From assembly GCA_036522155.1 (NCBI GenBank), contig DATDGI010000424.1, positions 1 through 8,370 of the forward strand: a DNA stretch of 8,370 bases, read 5' to 3'. Of the stretch, positions 1 through 5,930 are shown in pieces. How positions within the stretch are numbered: position 1 is the stretch's first letter; the number at the start of each line of letters is the position of its first letter. A model generated the notes under the pieces. The model was given only the letters and a program-made list of their open reading frames with translations, was not told the origin of the DNA and made no database searches. A program made the position numbers and the translations under genes. This DNA comes from UBA9676 sp036522155 (GTDB taxonomy: Bacteria > Actinomycetota > Actinomycetes > Streptosporangiales > Streptosporangiaceae).

Positions 1-303
1 GGGGGGCGGGTGTGTTCTGGGGGGGGGGGGGGGGGGGAGCGAACCCGGTCTGCGGCCAGGATATGACCACGCGAAACCCGGCTATACGCCGCCACTCCGC
101 ATCCGCCAATGCCGTCGTTCCTCCCTCCGTCTTCCCCACAGTGTTCTGCTCGCGTAGCCTGATATTCCAGTGATCAGGTCATCGTGTGCCTATGCAGCCC
201 ATGGCCATGCCTTTATGGCCGTCGCCGTGCGTTTCCTTGCGATGTCGTTCTGGTCCGGGGACCCGGAAAGGGGCCGCATCTGCCGGACGCATGAGGAGGC
301 TCT
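1..303. other. Stretch without a recognisable gene
   Basis: I see no convincing gene here. The first ~40 bases are G-dominated and the rest is ordinary high-GC sequence. An inverted repeat (CCTGAT at 158-163, ATCAGG at 173-178, 9-bp gap) lies about 125 bases before the start of the surface-protein gene; it could be a regulatory site, but nothing else supports that. A reading frame that begins in this stretch and runs past 303 only overlaps the real gene in another frame. I could not place a confident -35/-10 pair for the downstream gene. Confidence 0.5.
19..37. repeat. Homopolymer run of 19 G
   Basis: Nineteen consecutive G follow another G-rich stretch at the extreme left edge. Runs this long are rare even in high-GC actinobacterial genomes. 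They are a known artefact of two-colour sequencing chemistry, where absence of signal is called G. The position at the very edge fits a contig end of low reliability. A true G-quadruplex-prone tract is the alternative. Confidence 0.85.
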
Positions 304-768
304 ATGAAGGTGCGCACAACCTTCGCGGGGAAGGGGCTCAGCGCGAGGCTGGCCGTCATTGGCACCATGACCATCCTCGCTTCCGCCGCGGTCTCGGCCT
401 GTATGGGTTCCACGCCCTCGTCGGTACCGACTTCATTCTCACCCGCAGGAACCACCTCGCCAAGGCCGGCTATCTCGTCCCGGAGTACGGCTAGCGAATC
501 CGCGAGCGCAAGCGCCAGCTCCTCGGCGTCCGGCTCGGTATCGCCGTCGGCAACGCCAACGGCAACGCGAGCAGCGCCGACGTCAGCAGTGCCGACGTCA
601 GCGACGCCGAGTCCGTCGGCCAGTCGGCTTCCCACCGCCGCCCCGGCCACTGGCGGCGGAGGCACGGCCGGATTCCAGGACACCCTGCTCTTCGCCCTCG
701 GCGGAGCGGCGGTGCTGGCCGGGGCCGGGGGCATCGCCTACCGCAGAAAGGTCATCAGAAACCGCTGA
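304..768 (+). CDS. Ser/Ala/Thr/Pro-rich cell-surface protein with lipobox-like signal and C-terminal sorting-type anchor
   Basis: This 154-residue protein is probably exported and held at the cell surface. Residues 1-32 form a signal sequence (basic start, then a hydrophobic core ending in VSAC), so Cys33 could be a lipidated cysteine. Residues 35-112 are low complexity, rich in Ser, Ala, Thr and Pro, with a five-residue APTSA/VPTSA repeat that reflects a 12-bp sequence repeated at 576-587 and 591-602. The C-terminus carries a degenerate LPXTG-like motif APATG (113-117) followed by GGG, a membrane segment (about 127-145) and a basic RRK tail, the layout of actinobacterial wall-anchored or stalk proteins. 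The start is set by GAGGAGG at 293-299, four bases before the ATG. No catalytic domain is visible, so the function is unknown; the middle is likely a flexible stalk that may be glycosylated. The last 31 bases overlap the convergent gene. Confidence 0.75.
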   Translation: MKVRTTFAGKGLSARLAVIGTMTILASAAVSACMGSTPSSVPTSFSPAGTTSPRPAISSRSTASESASASASSSASGSVSPSATPTATRAAPTSAVPTSATPSPSASRLPTAAPATGGGGTAGFQDTLLFALGGAAVLAGAGGIAYRRKVIRNR

Positions 769-1268
769 CACCGGTTCGCTGGAAGAGGTGGCTGGCATAA
801 TTGCCAACTAAGAATTTCGCACCAAGCTACCGGACGGCTAATTCCGTAAGCTTCGACAATCCGACGCGACTGGCCAGGATTCAGGGTTACGCCAGCCCCA
901 TCGCCCACGTGAGTATAGTGCTGCGAAAAGATCTTGTTCTGGCTATTGACCAGCTCTACGTTCACGCCGTGGACTGTTATGACAGTGCTGCCTATATTAG
1001 TGAGAGTTACCCGATACGCGTTGAATGGCGTTCCTTGTGATGCGACCTGAGTCACGCCGCCCACAGTGCGTTCATTAGAAAAACCGCCTGTGCACGACGT
1101 GGAAAGATTGGCAGAGTCAATATTTTGACTAACGTGTTGTGGCGGCGCTGAAGGCGTCAGCTGGTGCCCCGTGAACTCCAGCATCGCATCTAGCAGAAGA
1201 AAGATTGAGGCCAGGAAGATAATTACTTCTGCCAGTCTTAAAAGAATACGTTCACGCCGAACATCCAT
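738..1268 (-). CDS. Membrane-anchored protein with predicted extracellular beta-rich domain, AT-richer than its surroundings
   Basis: This is a 176-residue hypothetical protein that I cannot assign to a named family. Residues 1-7 are charged, residues 9-29 form one transmembrane helix, and the rest is probably outside. The region at about 84-150 alternates hydrophobic and polar residues with Asn/Gly turns, as in an immunoglobulin-like beta sandwich. Cysteines at 59, 150, 158 and 167 could form disulfides. The ATG start is well supported by AGGAAG five bases upstream and a strong promoter-like sequence just before it. Codon use is unlike the neighbours: TTA at residues 10 and 157, plus ATA, AGA and CTA. 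TTA is rare in Streptomyces and links expression to the bldA tRNA there. The base composition suggests acquisition from elsewhere. The final ~20 residues are encoded across the end of the convergent gene and may be a readthrough-type extension. Confidence 0.72.
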   Translation of the reverse strand: MDVRRERILLRLAEVIIFLASIFLLLDAMLEFTGHQLTPSAPPQHVSQNIDSANLSTSCTGGFSNERTVGGVTQVASQGTPFNAYRVTLTNIGSTVITVHGVNVELVNSQNKIFSQHYTHVGDGAGVTLNPGQSRRIVEAYGISRPVAWCEILSWQLCQPPLPANRCQRFLMTFLR

Positions 1269-1276
1269 GATTACTT

Positions 1277-1293
1277 CCTGTCGTCACGACAGG
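1277..1293. promoter_or_regulatory. Perfect 17-bp palindrome at the predicted transcription start of the 176-residue membrane protein gene
   Basis: CCTGTCGT, one base, then ACGACAGG: 8-bp arms without mismatch. The site lies between the -10 box (1297-1302) and the start codon (1268, minus strand), so it should cover the transcription start and touch the AGGAAG ribosome binding site. This is the typical position of a repressor operator. If transcription begins further upstream than predicted, the same sequence could instead fold as an RNA hairpin masking the ribosome binding site. Confidence 0.55.
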
Positions 1294-1296
1294 AGT

Positions 1297-1305
1297 ATTA
1301 TAGCA
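1297..1305 (-). promoter_or_regulatory. Extended -10 promoter element (TGC-TATAAT)
   Basis: On the minus strand the sequence reads TGCTATAAT, a perfect consensus -10 hexamer with the extended TGn motif. The -35 region is poor (best candidate TGGGAA), as is often seen with extended -10 promoters. Transcription would begin near 1290 and give a leader of about 20 bases before the ATG at 1268. A perfect consensus -10 is unusual in high-GC actinobacterial DNA. Confidence 0.6.
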
Positions 1306-1467
1306 TGCCCAGCACACTTTCCCATTATGAAGAATTCTGCCCGACAATCTCCGTTATCCGGCTAACATCCACGCCACCGAAAGGCCACCGGGACGACATT
1401 CCCGGGCAAGAGCGGGATGCCCAGGCCCCGATCTCGCGCACGGGCCCATCCCAAGGCGGGCGGGTCG

Positions 1468-1487
1468 GGCCGACGGCAAGGTCGGCC
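1468..1487 (-). terminator. GC-rich hairpin after the VOC gene, possible terminator
   Basis: GGCCGAC and GTCGGCC pair perfectly (7 bp) around a 6-base loop, about 50 bases past the stop of the VOC gene. There is no U-tract, but GC-rich hairpins without one are common at actinobacterial transcript ends. It could end the leftward three-gene operon before the next gene, which has its own promoter. Confidence 0.4.
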
Positions 1488-1538
1488 TGCCCAGCCCTGG
1501 CCATGTGCCGGACTCTGCCCGCCCGTGCGGCCGGTCGG

Positions 1539-1922
1539 CTAGCTGCCGCTGCCGTAGGGCCGGGTAATGATCTCCAGCAGGTGGCCGTCGGGGTCTTCGA
1601 AGTACAGGCCGCGCCCGCCGTCACGATGGTTGAGCTCGGCGGGCCGGGTCTTGCCAGGATCTGCCCAGTAGGGCAGGTCCTGTTCACGGATGCGGCCGAA
1701 CGCGGCGTCGAATTCTTCCTCGCCAGCCAGAAACGCATAATGCTGGGACGCGATATCCCGGCTTGTCTCCGCGAAATCCAGCGAGACGCCATTGTCGGCC
1801 TGGACCACAAGGAAGTGCCCGAAGCGGGTAGCCGATGGCAGGCCAAGGATCCCGGTCAGGAACGCTGCCGACCGCTGCTGGTCACGGCACGAGACGATGG
1901 TGTGGTTCAATTGCACGCTCAC
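1539..1922 (-). CDS. VOC superfamily protein (glyoxalase/bleomycin-resistance/dioxygenase fold)
   Basis: This 127-residue single-domain protein has the usual VOC length with paired beta-alpha-beta-beta-beta modules. The first module begins LNHTIV with His7. The second contains QHYAF with His61 and ends GLYFEDPDGHLLEI with Glu117. His7, His61 and Glu117 fit the classical VOC metal-binding triad, so a metal enzyme is likely; the sequence alone does not separate a lyase, isomerase, ring-cleaving dioxygenase or thiol transferase. The start is GTG (MSVQLNH), which leaves no spare N-terminal residues; the ribosome binding site is weak, as expected for a downstream operon gene. It follows the UspA-like gene by 39 bases on the same strand and is probably co-transcribed with it. 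Confidence 0.85.
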   Translation of the reverse strand: MSVQLNHTIVSCRDQQRSAAFLTGILGLPSATRFGHFLVVQADNGVSLDFAETSRDIASQHYAFLAGEEEFDAAFGRIREQDLPYWADPGKTRPAELNHRDGGRGLYFEDPDGHLLEIITRPYGSGS

Positions 1923-1961
1923 GCCATCGATTCTGCCGCCTTCAGCCCTGACGCAACACCG

Positions 1962-2432
1962 TCAGTCCGGCAGCCAGATCAGCGCGGTGACGCTGGAGCG
2001 GATGACGCGGGCGGCGCGCCGGTAGCGCAGCCGCCTGATCCGGCTCCGGTCGGGGCCGAATACCAGGAGCCCGGCATTCTCCTCGGCAACAAGCTCCACC
2101 ATGGCCCGCACGGGACGGAAGCTCTTCACCCGCAGTCTCGCCACCTGAACCCCGAGAGAAATGGCCAGCCGCACAGGTGCGGCCAGGGACTCGGCCATCT
2201 CGGGCGTATAGGGGAGGTCGTCATAGCCCATCATCACCGAAAGCGGCAGCGGCTCCAGGTCGACGAAGTTGGCGACGATCAGCCGCTGCCCCAGTTCCAC
2301 AGCGGAGTCCACGGCGAACACTACGGCGCCCGCGTCGAACGGGACGTCAAGCGTCGCGAGCATCACCGGGCGGCCCCGCGCGCCGCCCGGCCGGTCCGGG
2401 GCCTGCGGATGCCGCTGCTGCACCTCCGGCAT
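1962..2432 (-). CDS. UspA-like universal stress family protein, lacking the ATP-binding glycine motif
   Basis: This 156-residue protein has a single UspA-type Rossmann-like domain from about residue 24. Strand 1 is VMLATLDV (23-30), a following helix is at 35-50, strand 2 is LIVANFVDLE (51-60), and the late strand GLLVFGP (121-127) leads into the C-terminal strand TALIWL (149-154). ATP-binding Usp proteins have G-x2-G-x9-G(S/T) after the VVG strand; here that place is arginine-rich (residues 129-145) with no such glycines, so nucleotide binding is doubtful. Family members act in stress or dormancy responses. The ATG used starts 6 bases after the upstream gene's stop, but the first ~22 residues are basic and Pro/Gly-rich and lie outside the domain, so a start at GTG or ATG of residues 23-24 is possible. 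It is the middle gene of a likely leftward operon. Confidence 0.7.
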   Translation of the reverse strand: MPEVQQRHPQAPDRPGGARGRPVMLATLDVPFDAGAVVFAVDSAVELGQRLIVANFVDLEPLPLSVMMGYDDLPYTPEMAESLAAPVRLAISLGVQVARLRVKSFRPVRAMVELVAEENAGLLVFGPDRSRIRRLRYRRAARVIRSSVTALIWLPD

Positions 2433-2438
2433 GTCAGC

Positions 2439-2792
2439 TCACTCGGGCCGGAGCTTCCATCTGCGCAGGTTTCTGGCCTGCTCACGCACGCGCCGGCGCC
2501 ACCGGGGCATGTAGAACATGAACCAGAAGCCCATCACCAGCGGGAGCAGCAGCACGATCCGGATACCGAGGAAGGGTGCCAGTGCCACGATCGGCACCAT
2601 CGTCGACAACGCCACCACGATCACCGTGATCCGGAGCTTGCGCATGTCCCGCATGATCCCCCAGTACTCCTCCGCCGGGATCTGGGCGGTGTTCCAGGCG
2701 CGGCGGCACTTGCCGCAGACCCAGCGGTCGCCATACGCGACGTAGCCGACCTCGCCGCAGTCGCAACGGACGGTGATCTTGGCGCCACGCAT
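2439..2792 (-). CDS. Zinc-ribbon membrane protein with two transmembrane segments
   Basis: This 117-residue protein of unknown function has four cysteines near the N-terminus (Cys10, Cys12, Cys26, Cys29; a C-x-C then C-x2-C pattern) that form a likely zinc ribbon. Two transmembrane helices follow (about 53-73 and 77-95) and then a very basic tail (RWRRRVREQARNLRRWK). With both ends in the cytoplasm, the ribbon and the Arg-rich tail would face inside, where they could contact nucleic acid, acidic lipids or a protein partner. The ATG has an AGGA about eight bases upstream. It is the first gene of the leftward operon with the UspA-like and VOC genes; only 6 bases separate its stop from the next start. 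The promoter must lie in the 238-base region shared with the divergent permease gene. Confidence 0.72.
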   Translation of the reverse strand: MRGAKITVRCDCGEVGYVAYGDRWVCGKCRRAWNTAQIPAEEYWGIMRDMRKLRITVIVVALSTMVPIVALAPFLGIRIVLLLPLVMGFWFMFYMPRWRRRVREQARNLRRWKLRPE

Positions 2793-2873
2793 GCTCGCAT
2801 CCTAGGCGCTGGCCAGGGGAGTGAACAGGCCTGGCCGCGCCGCGCCCGAAGCCCGCGGCGCTTCCCCCACAGC

Positions 2874-2902
2874 CCGTCCGGACCGGACGGCGCGCCCGTC
2901 CG
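2874..2902. promoter_or_regulatory. Three-half-site inverted repeat array in the divergent intergenic region
   Basis: CCGTCCGG, one base, CCGGACGG is a perfect 17-bp palindrome (2874-2890). Its right arm also pairs with a third copy, CCGTCCG at 2896-2902, across a 5-base gap. The array lies in the 238-bp region between the leftward zinc-ribbon gene and the rightward permease, 82 bases from the former's start codon. It could be an operator for one or both genes. In sequence this GC-rich, a chance origin is not excluded. Confidence 0.35.
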
Positions 2903-3000
2903 CTTCCGGTGACCGCAGGCTGACGGGGGGCGCCGGGCAAAAGATGAGGTTGCGAATCCGTGGCGCGTATAGACACCAGGGAGCCAGCCGTGCTAAACAA

Positions 3001-3019
3001 CGTTCACCTGGGGTGAACG
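3001..3019. promoter_or_regulatory. Inverted repeat touching the permease ribosome binding site
   Basis: CGTTCACC, three bases (TGG), then GGTGAACG: perfect 8-bp arms. The right arm runs into the GGAGGT ribosome binding site at 3019-3024, eleven bases before the ATG at 3031. As DNA it is a plausible operator close to the gene start; as RNA it would form a stable hairpin against the ribosome binding site and could lower translation. It does not resemble the IclR-type elements elsewhere in the window, so a different factor may control uptake. Confidence 0.5.
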
Positions 3020-3030
3020 GAGGTGCCCAG

Positions 3031-4506
3031 ATGGCAGAGGCGTTCGTTGAAGAGCGGCACCTGCTGAAGTCGCTCCGCTGGTGGGACGGGTTCGTCATCG
3101 CCCTGTGCAACCCGGGCTTCCTGATCGCGTCGCTCGGGTTCTCCATAGGAGCGCTCGGCACATGGGGTGCGGTAGCCCTCTGGGGCATCTCGGCGGCAGT
3201 CGGCATGATGCAGACCTGGATCTACGCCGAGAGCGCGTCGATGTTCCCGGACAAGCCTGGCGGGATCTCGCTGTACGCACACGAGGGCTGGCGCGGGCGG
3301 TTCTCACTCGCGGGGCCGATCGGCGCGTTCGGCTACTGGATCGGCTGGTCCGTAGTCCTGGCGATCTTCGGCAAGACCATCGGCGACCTGGTTACGGCCA
3401 AGTGGTTCCCGAACTCGACCTGGTCCTTCTTTGACGGGGCCGTGCACCTGGGGCTCCCTCACTTCATCGCCATCGGCTGCATCATCGCCGTGTGGCTGCT
3501 TAACGTCTTCGGCATCCGGCCCGCGGTGTGGGTGTCGTACGTGACCGGCGCCGGGCTCCTCGTCACGCTGATCATCTTCATATTCGTGCCGTATTTCACG
3601 GGTAACTGGCACAGCTCCAACATGACCTGGGCGCTGCATGGCTGGCTCGGCTGGAAGACCGCCTTTGTCTGGCTGTTCCTGATGGGATGGTCGATTTACG
3701 CCGCCGAGATATGCGCGACCTTCGCCCCCGAATATCACAACACCAGGCGCGACACGACGATCGCGCTGCGGTCGGCGGGGGTGTTCACGCTGATGGTGGC
3801 CCTGCTGTTCCCGCTGGGCGTGGGCGGGGTCACCGGCGTCCCAGCGACGGCCACACAGGAGGGCGAATTCTACGTGCCGGCCCTCACGAAACTCGTGGGC
3901 TCCGGTGCGGCGGGAGTCGTCATCGTGCTGCTGATCGGCAGCTTGTTCCTGTCGATGATCTCTTCGACCGCCGACGGGTCGCGCGCGCTGTACGGGATCG
4001 CGCGTGACGACATGACGGTGAAGCAGCTCTACCACCTGAACCGCTTCCACGTCCCGGCGCGGGCGATGACCGTCGACCTGGTCGTGAATGTGTTGCTGGT
4101 GCTGTTCATCTCCAGCAACCTCGCGATCCTTTACATGAGCAACATCGGCTACGTCCTGGCCCACGTCCTAGCGCTGTCCGGGTTCCTGCTGCTGCGCAGG
4201 GACCGGCCGAACTGGCCGAGGCCCATCAAGGTGGGTCCCATCTGGGTCGGCATCGCCGCGGTGCTGGTCGTGTACAACGTCATCCTGATCGGCTTCGGCG
4301 TGACGAACCCCGCGCTGACCGGGTACGGGACCTTCGCCGACATGTGGATCGGCGTCGGCGTGCTCGTCGGCTCGGTGCTGCTGTTCTTCTTCCGCCGGCT
4401 GGTCCAGGACAAGGCGAAGGTCACGTTCCGCGAGGAAGTGCCGACCGAGCCGACCCCCGAGCAGATGGCGCTGCTGCGCGAGGAGGCCGCGGTCCCGGTC
4501 GACTGA
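3031..4506 (+). CDS. APC superfamily amino acid/amine permease
   Basis: This 491-residue integral membrane transporter has about 12 transmembrane helices (roughly 19-40, 42-62, 94-114, 143-163, 166-186, 206-226, 248-268, 292-312, 347-367, 368-387, 402-422, 437-455), the standard APC length and layout. TM1 has the glycine-interrupted stretch LCNPGFLIASLGFSIGALG expected at the unwound substrate site. The segment after TM6 (AEICATFAPEYHNTRRDTT) matches the conserved APC loop with E, PE and RR. The family couples uptake of amino acids, amines or related organic cations to an ion gradient or exchange. I chose ATG 3031 because GGAGGT lies six bases upstream; the open frame continues back to 2821 but the extra 70 residues are Arg/Pro-rich and unlike a transporter. 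The cytoplasmic C-terminal tail is acidic. It ends 6 bases before the convergent oxidoreductase stop. The substrate is unknown; context suggests the substrate of that enzyme. Confidence 0.85.
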   Translation: MAEAFVEERHLLKSLRWWDGFVIALCNPGFLIASLGFSIGALGTWGAVALWGISAAVGMMQTWIYAESASMFPDKPGGISLYAHEGWRGRFSLAGPIGAFGYWIGWSVVLAIFGKTIGDLVTAKWFPNSTWSFFDGAVHLGLPHFIAIGCIIAVWLLNVFGIRPAVWVSYVTGAGLLVTLIIFIFVPYFTGNWHSSNMTWALHGWLGWKTAFVWLFLMGWSIYAAEICATFAPEYHNTRRDTTIALRSAGVFTLMVALLFPLGVGGVTGVPATATQEGEFYVPALTKLVGSGAAGVVIVLLIGSLFLSMISSTADGSRALYGIARDDMTVKQLYHLNRFHVPARAMTVDLVVNVLLVLFISSNLAILYMSNIGYVLAHVLALSGFLLLRRDRPNWPRPIKVGPIWVGIAAVLVVYNVILIGFGVTNPALTGYGTFADMWIGVGVLVGSVLLFFFRRLVQDKAKVTFREEVPTEPTPEQMALLREEAAVPVD

Positions 4507-4512
4507 CGCCAG

Positions 4513-5847
4513 TCAGCTCCAGGGGAACGGTGAGTTGCTCGTCGGGTGCAGCTGACCGGTGCGGTAACGGCCGAACCGGAACGGCGCGAGCAGCGCCTGC
4601 GGCTCGCCGAGCAGTTCCCTCGCCACCAGCGCCCCGACGCCGATCATCTTGTACCCGTGGTTGGAGTCGGCGACGACGTAGGCGTTCTGGCAGAACACGT
4701 CGAAGACGGGAAAGCTGTCCGGCGTGAACGCGCCGATCCCCCCGGTGGGCTCACGCCGGTAGAGATGGCGCTTGCGCTCGAAGCGCTGATGGCAGTGGGC
4801 CAGGGCGGAGGTCCACATCCGGGCGAACTCATCGGTCACCGTGTACTCGGGGCTTTCCGGCCCGTAGGGGTCGACGGCGACGTCCGCGGCGGGCCTGGCG
4901 ACGACGTAGGGCGAGGTGCCGCCCTGGACCCCGCCGAAGTAGAAGTCCGGCTTGTAGTAGATCCCCCACATCTGGTCCGTGATCAGGTCACCGGTGTGGT
5001 CGTCGTAGAGCGGGGCGTCGGAGTCGACGTGCAGAACGGGTGGGAAGGCGCCCTGGCTGGTGGTGAACTCCCGCGGGTCGACCGCCAGCGTCCCCTCCTG
5101 CAGCGCCCAGTAGGTCCACATCGGCTGGTCGGCCGCGGCGGTGCCACCGGGCTGGGTGACCGTGATGTGCGACGGCAGGCCGAGCATGGCCCACAGGTCG
5201 CGGATCCACGGGCCCGCGGCGATGACCAGTTGCTCGCAGCCGATCACGCCCTGGTCCGTCTCCACCGCCGTTACTGCGCCGGCGCTGGTCGCTATCCCGG
5301 TTACCCGGACCCCCGTGGCGATCCGCACCCCCTCGGCTTCGGCCTTGGCCGCCAGGCCGCGCAGCGAGCGGACGTTGTTGGCGTAGCCGCCCCGCTGCTC
5401 ATGCAGGATCGCGGTGGTGCCAGGGGCCCGCCAGTCGCCGAACAGCCCCAGCATGTACTCCCGGCACTCGCGCTCCCCCTCGACGAGCACCGACGGGTAG
5501 CCGATCGCCTGCTGCTCGGCGAAGATCTTCGCGACGTCCTTGTGCATCGCCTCCGGGGCGATCTGCAGGTAGCCGACCGGGTGGTAGGCGAAGGCGCCGG
5601 GGTCTGACTCCCACACGCTGACCGAGTGCGCCATGAGCTCGCGCATCGCCGGCTGGAAATAGTTGTTGCGGATAACACCGCAGGCGATGCCGGACGCCCC
5701 GGCGCCCACGCCGCGCTTGTCGAGGACAAGGACGTCCTCGCCGCCGCCGAGGCCGCGGCGGCGGAGTTCGGCCGCCAGGTGCCACGCGGTGGAGAGCCCA
5801 TGGATCCCCGCGCCGATGATCACGTACCTGCTGTGCCCCGGAGTCAT
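4513..5847 (-). CDS. FAD-dependent oxidoreductase, DAO family (sarcosine/glycine oxidase-like)
   Basis: This 444-residue DAO-fold flavoenzyme probably oxidises a C-N bond of an amino acid or N-methylated amine. The FAD-binding GxGxxG is GAGIHG (12-17) in YVIIGAGIHGLSTAWHL, followed by the acidic-strand region VLVLDKRGVGAGASG (39-53). GVIRNNYF (58-64) matches the conserved segment after it. LVIAAGPW (207-214) is the second flavin contact, and TPDSFPVF...ADSNHGYKMIGVG (375-405) is the C-terminal flavin-binding part. In monomeric sarcosine oxidase a cysteine just before the TPD segment binds FAD covalently; here that region reads GGIGAF, so FAD is probably not attached there. Residues 232-300 form a substrate-domain stretch unlike the short oxidases. 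The ATG is supported by AAAGGCGG, a moderate ribosome binding site. It is divergent from the iclR-type gene, and element O1 lies in their 83-bp gap. Confidence 0.82.
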   Translation of the reverse strand: MTPGHSRYVIIGAGIHGLSTAWHLAAELRRRGLGGGEDVLVLDKRGVGAGASGIACGVIRNNYFQPAMRELMAHSVSVWESDPGAFAYHPVGYLQIAPEAMHKDVAKIFAEQQAIGYPSVLVEGERECREYMLGLFGDWRAPGTTAILHEQRGGYANNVRSLRGLAAKAEAEGVRIATGVRVTGIATSAGAVTAVETDQGVIGCEQLVIAAGPWIRDLWAMLGLPSHITVTQPGGTAAADQPMWTYWALQEGTLAVDPREFTTSQGAFPPVLHVDSDAPLYDDHTGDLITDQMWGIYYKPDFYFGGVQGGTSPYVVARPAADVAVDPYGPESPEYTVTDEFARMWTSALAHCHQRFERKRHLYRREPTGGIGAFTPDSFPVFDVFCQNAYVVADSNHGYKMIGVGALVARELLGEPQALLAPFRFGRYRTGQLHPTSNSPFPWS

Positions 5848-5885
5848 CGCGTGCCGCCTTTCACCGCCACCTCATCACGCGTACT

Positions 5886-5911
5886 ATTGCCCTGAGGGAA
5901 ATAGCATTTCC
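5886..5911 (-). promoter_or_regulatory. Element O1: three-half-site operator between the DAO gene and the iclR-type gene
   Basis: Read on the minus strand: GGAAAT, 3-bp gap, ATTTCC, 5-bp gap, GGCAAT. The middle half-site forms two overlapping inverted repeats with its neighbours: a perfect 15-bp one (GGAAAT/ATTTCC) and a 17-bp one with one mismatch. It shares order and spacing with O2 and O3. It ends 38 bases before the DAO start codon on the minus strand and 19 bases before the iclR-type GTG on the plus strand. A weak plus-strand -10 candidate (TACTAT, 5882-5887) overlaps it. A bound regulator should therefore affect both divergent genes. Confidence 0.7.
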
Positions 5912-5930
5912 ATCTTTAGAGGATCATATC

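Noticed and set aside
38..60. GGGTTCGCTCCC on the minus strand as a tRNA T-arm
   Set aside because: The stem does not extend properly into flanking bases, and no D-arm, anticodon arm or acceptor stem could be placed.
793..806. TGGCATAATTGCCA, containing the ATTGCC half-site, as a fourth IclR operator
   Set aside because: The half-sites face the other way with a 2-4 bp centre, the 5-bp and 3-bp gaps are absent, and it lies inside a coding region.
1388..1405. CCGGGA/TCCCGG inverted repeat upstream of the AT-rich gene
   Set aside because: Arms of 6 bp in GC-rich sequence are expected by chance, and the position has no clear relation to a promoter.
1305..2912. 535-codon plus-strand open frame
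   Set aside because: It lies antisense to three better-supported genes (VOC, Usp-like, zinc ribbon). Its translation is low-complexity His/Arg/Pro-rich with no domain pattern, typical of the complementary strand of high-GC genes.
2821..3030. 70-residue N-terminal extension of the permease
   Set aside because: The frame is open, but the residues are Arg/Pro/Gly-rich and unlike the family, and GGAGGT sits correctly before ATG 3031.
3304..4164. 286-codon minus-strand open frame
   Set aside because: It is antisense to the permease, with a charged His/Asp/Arg-rich translation and no recognisable domain.
4501..4516. Short hairpins (GACTG/CAGTC or CTGAC/GTCAG) between the convergent permease and DAO genes as a bidirectional terminator
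   Set aside because: Only 5-bp arms partly inside coding sequence and no U-tract; too weak to call.
4546..5607. 353-codon plus-strand open frame
   Set aside because: It is antisense to the DAO oxidoreductase, whose flavin-binding motifs are clear.
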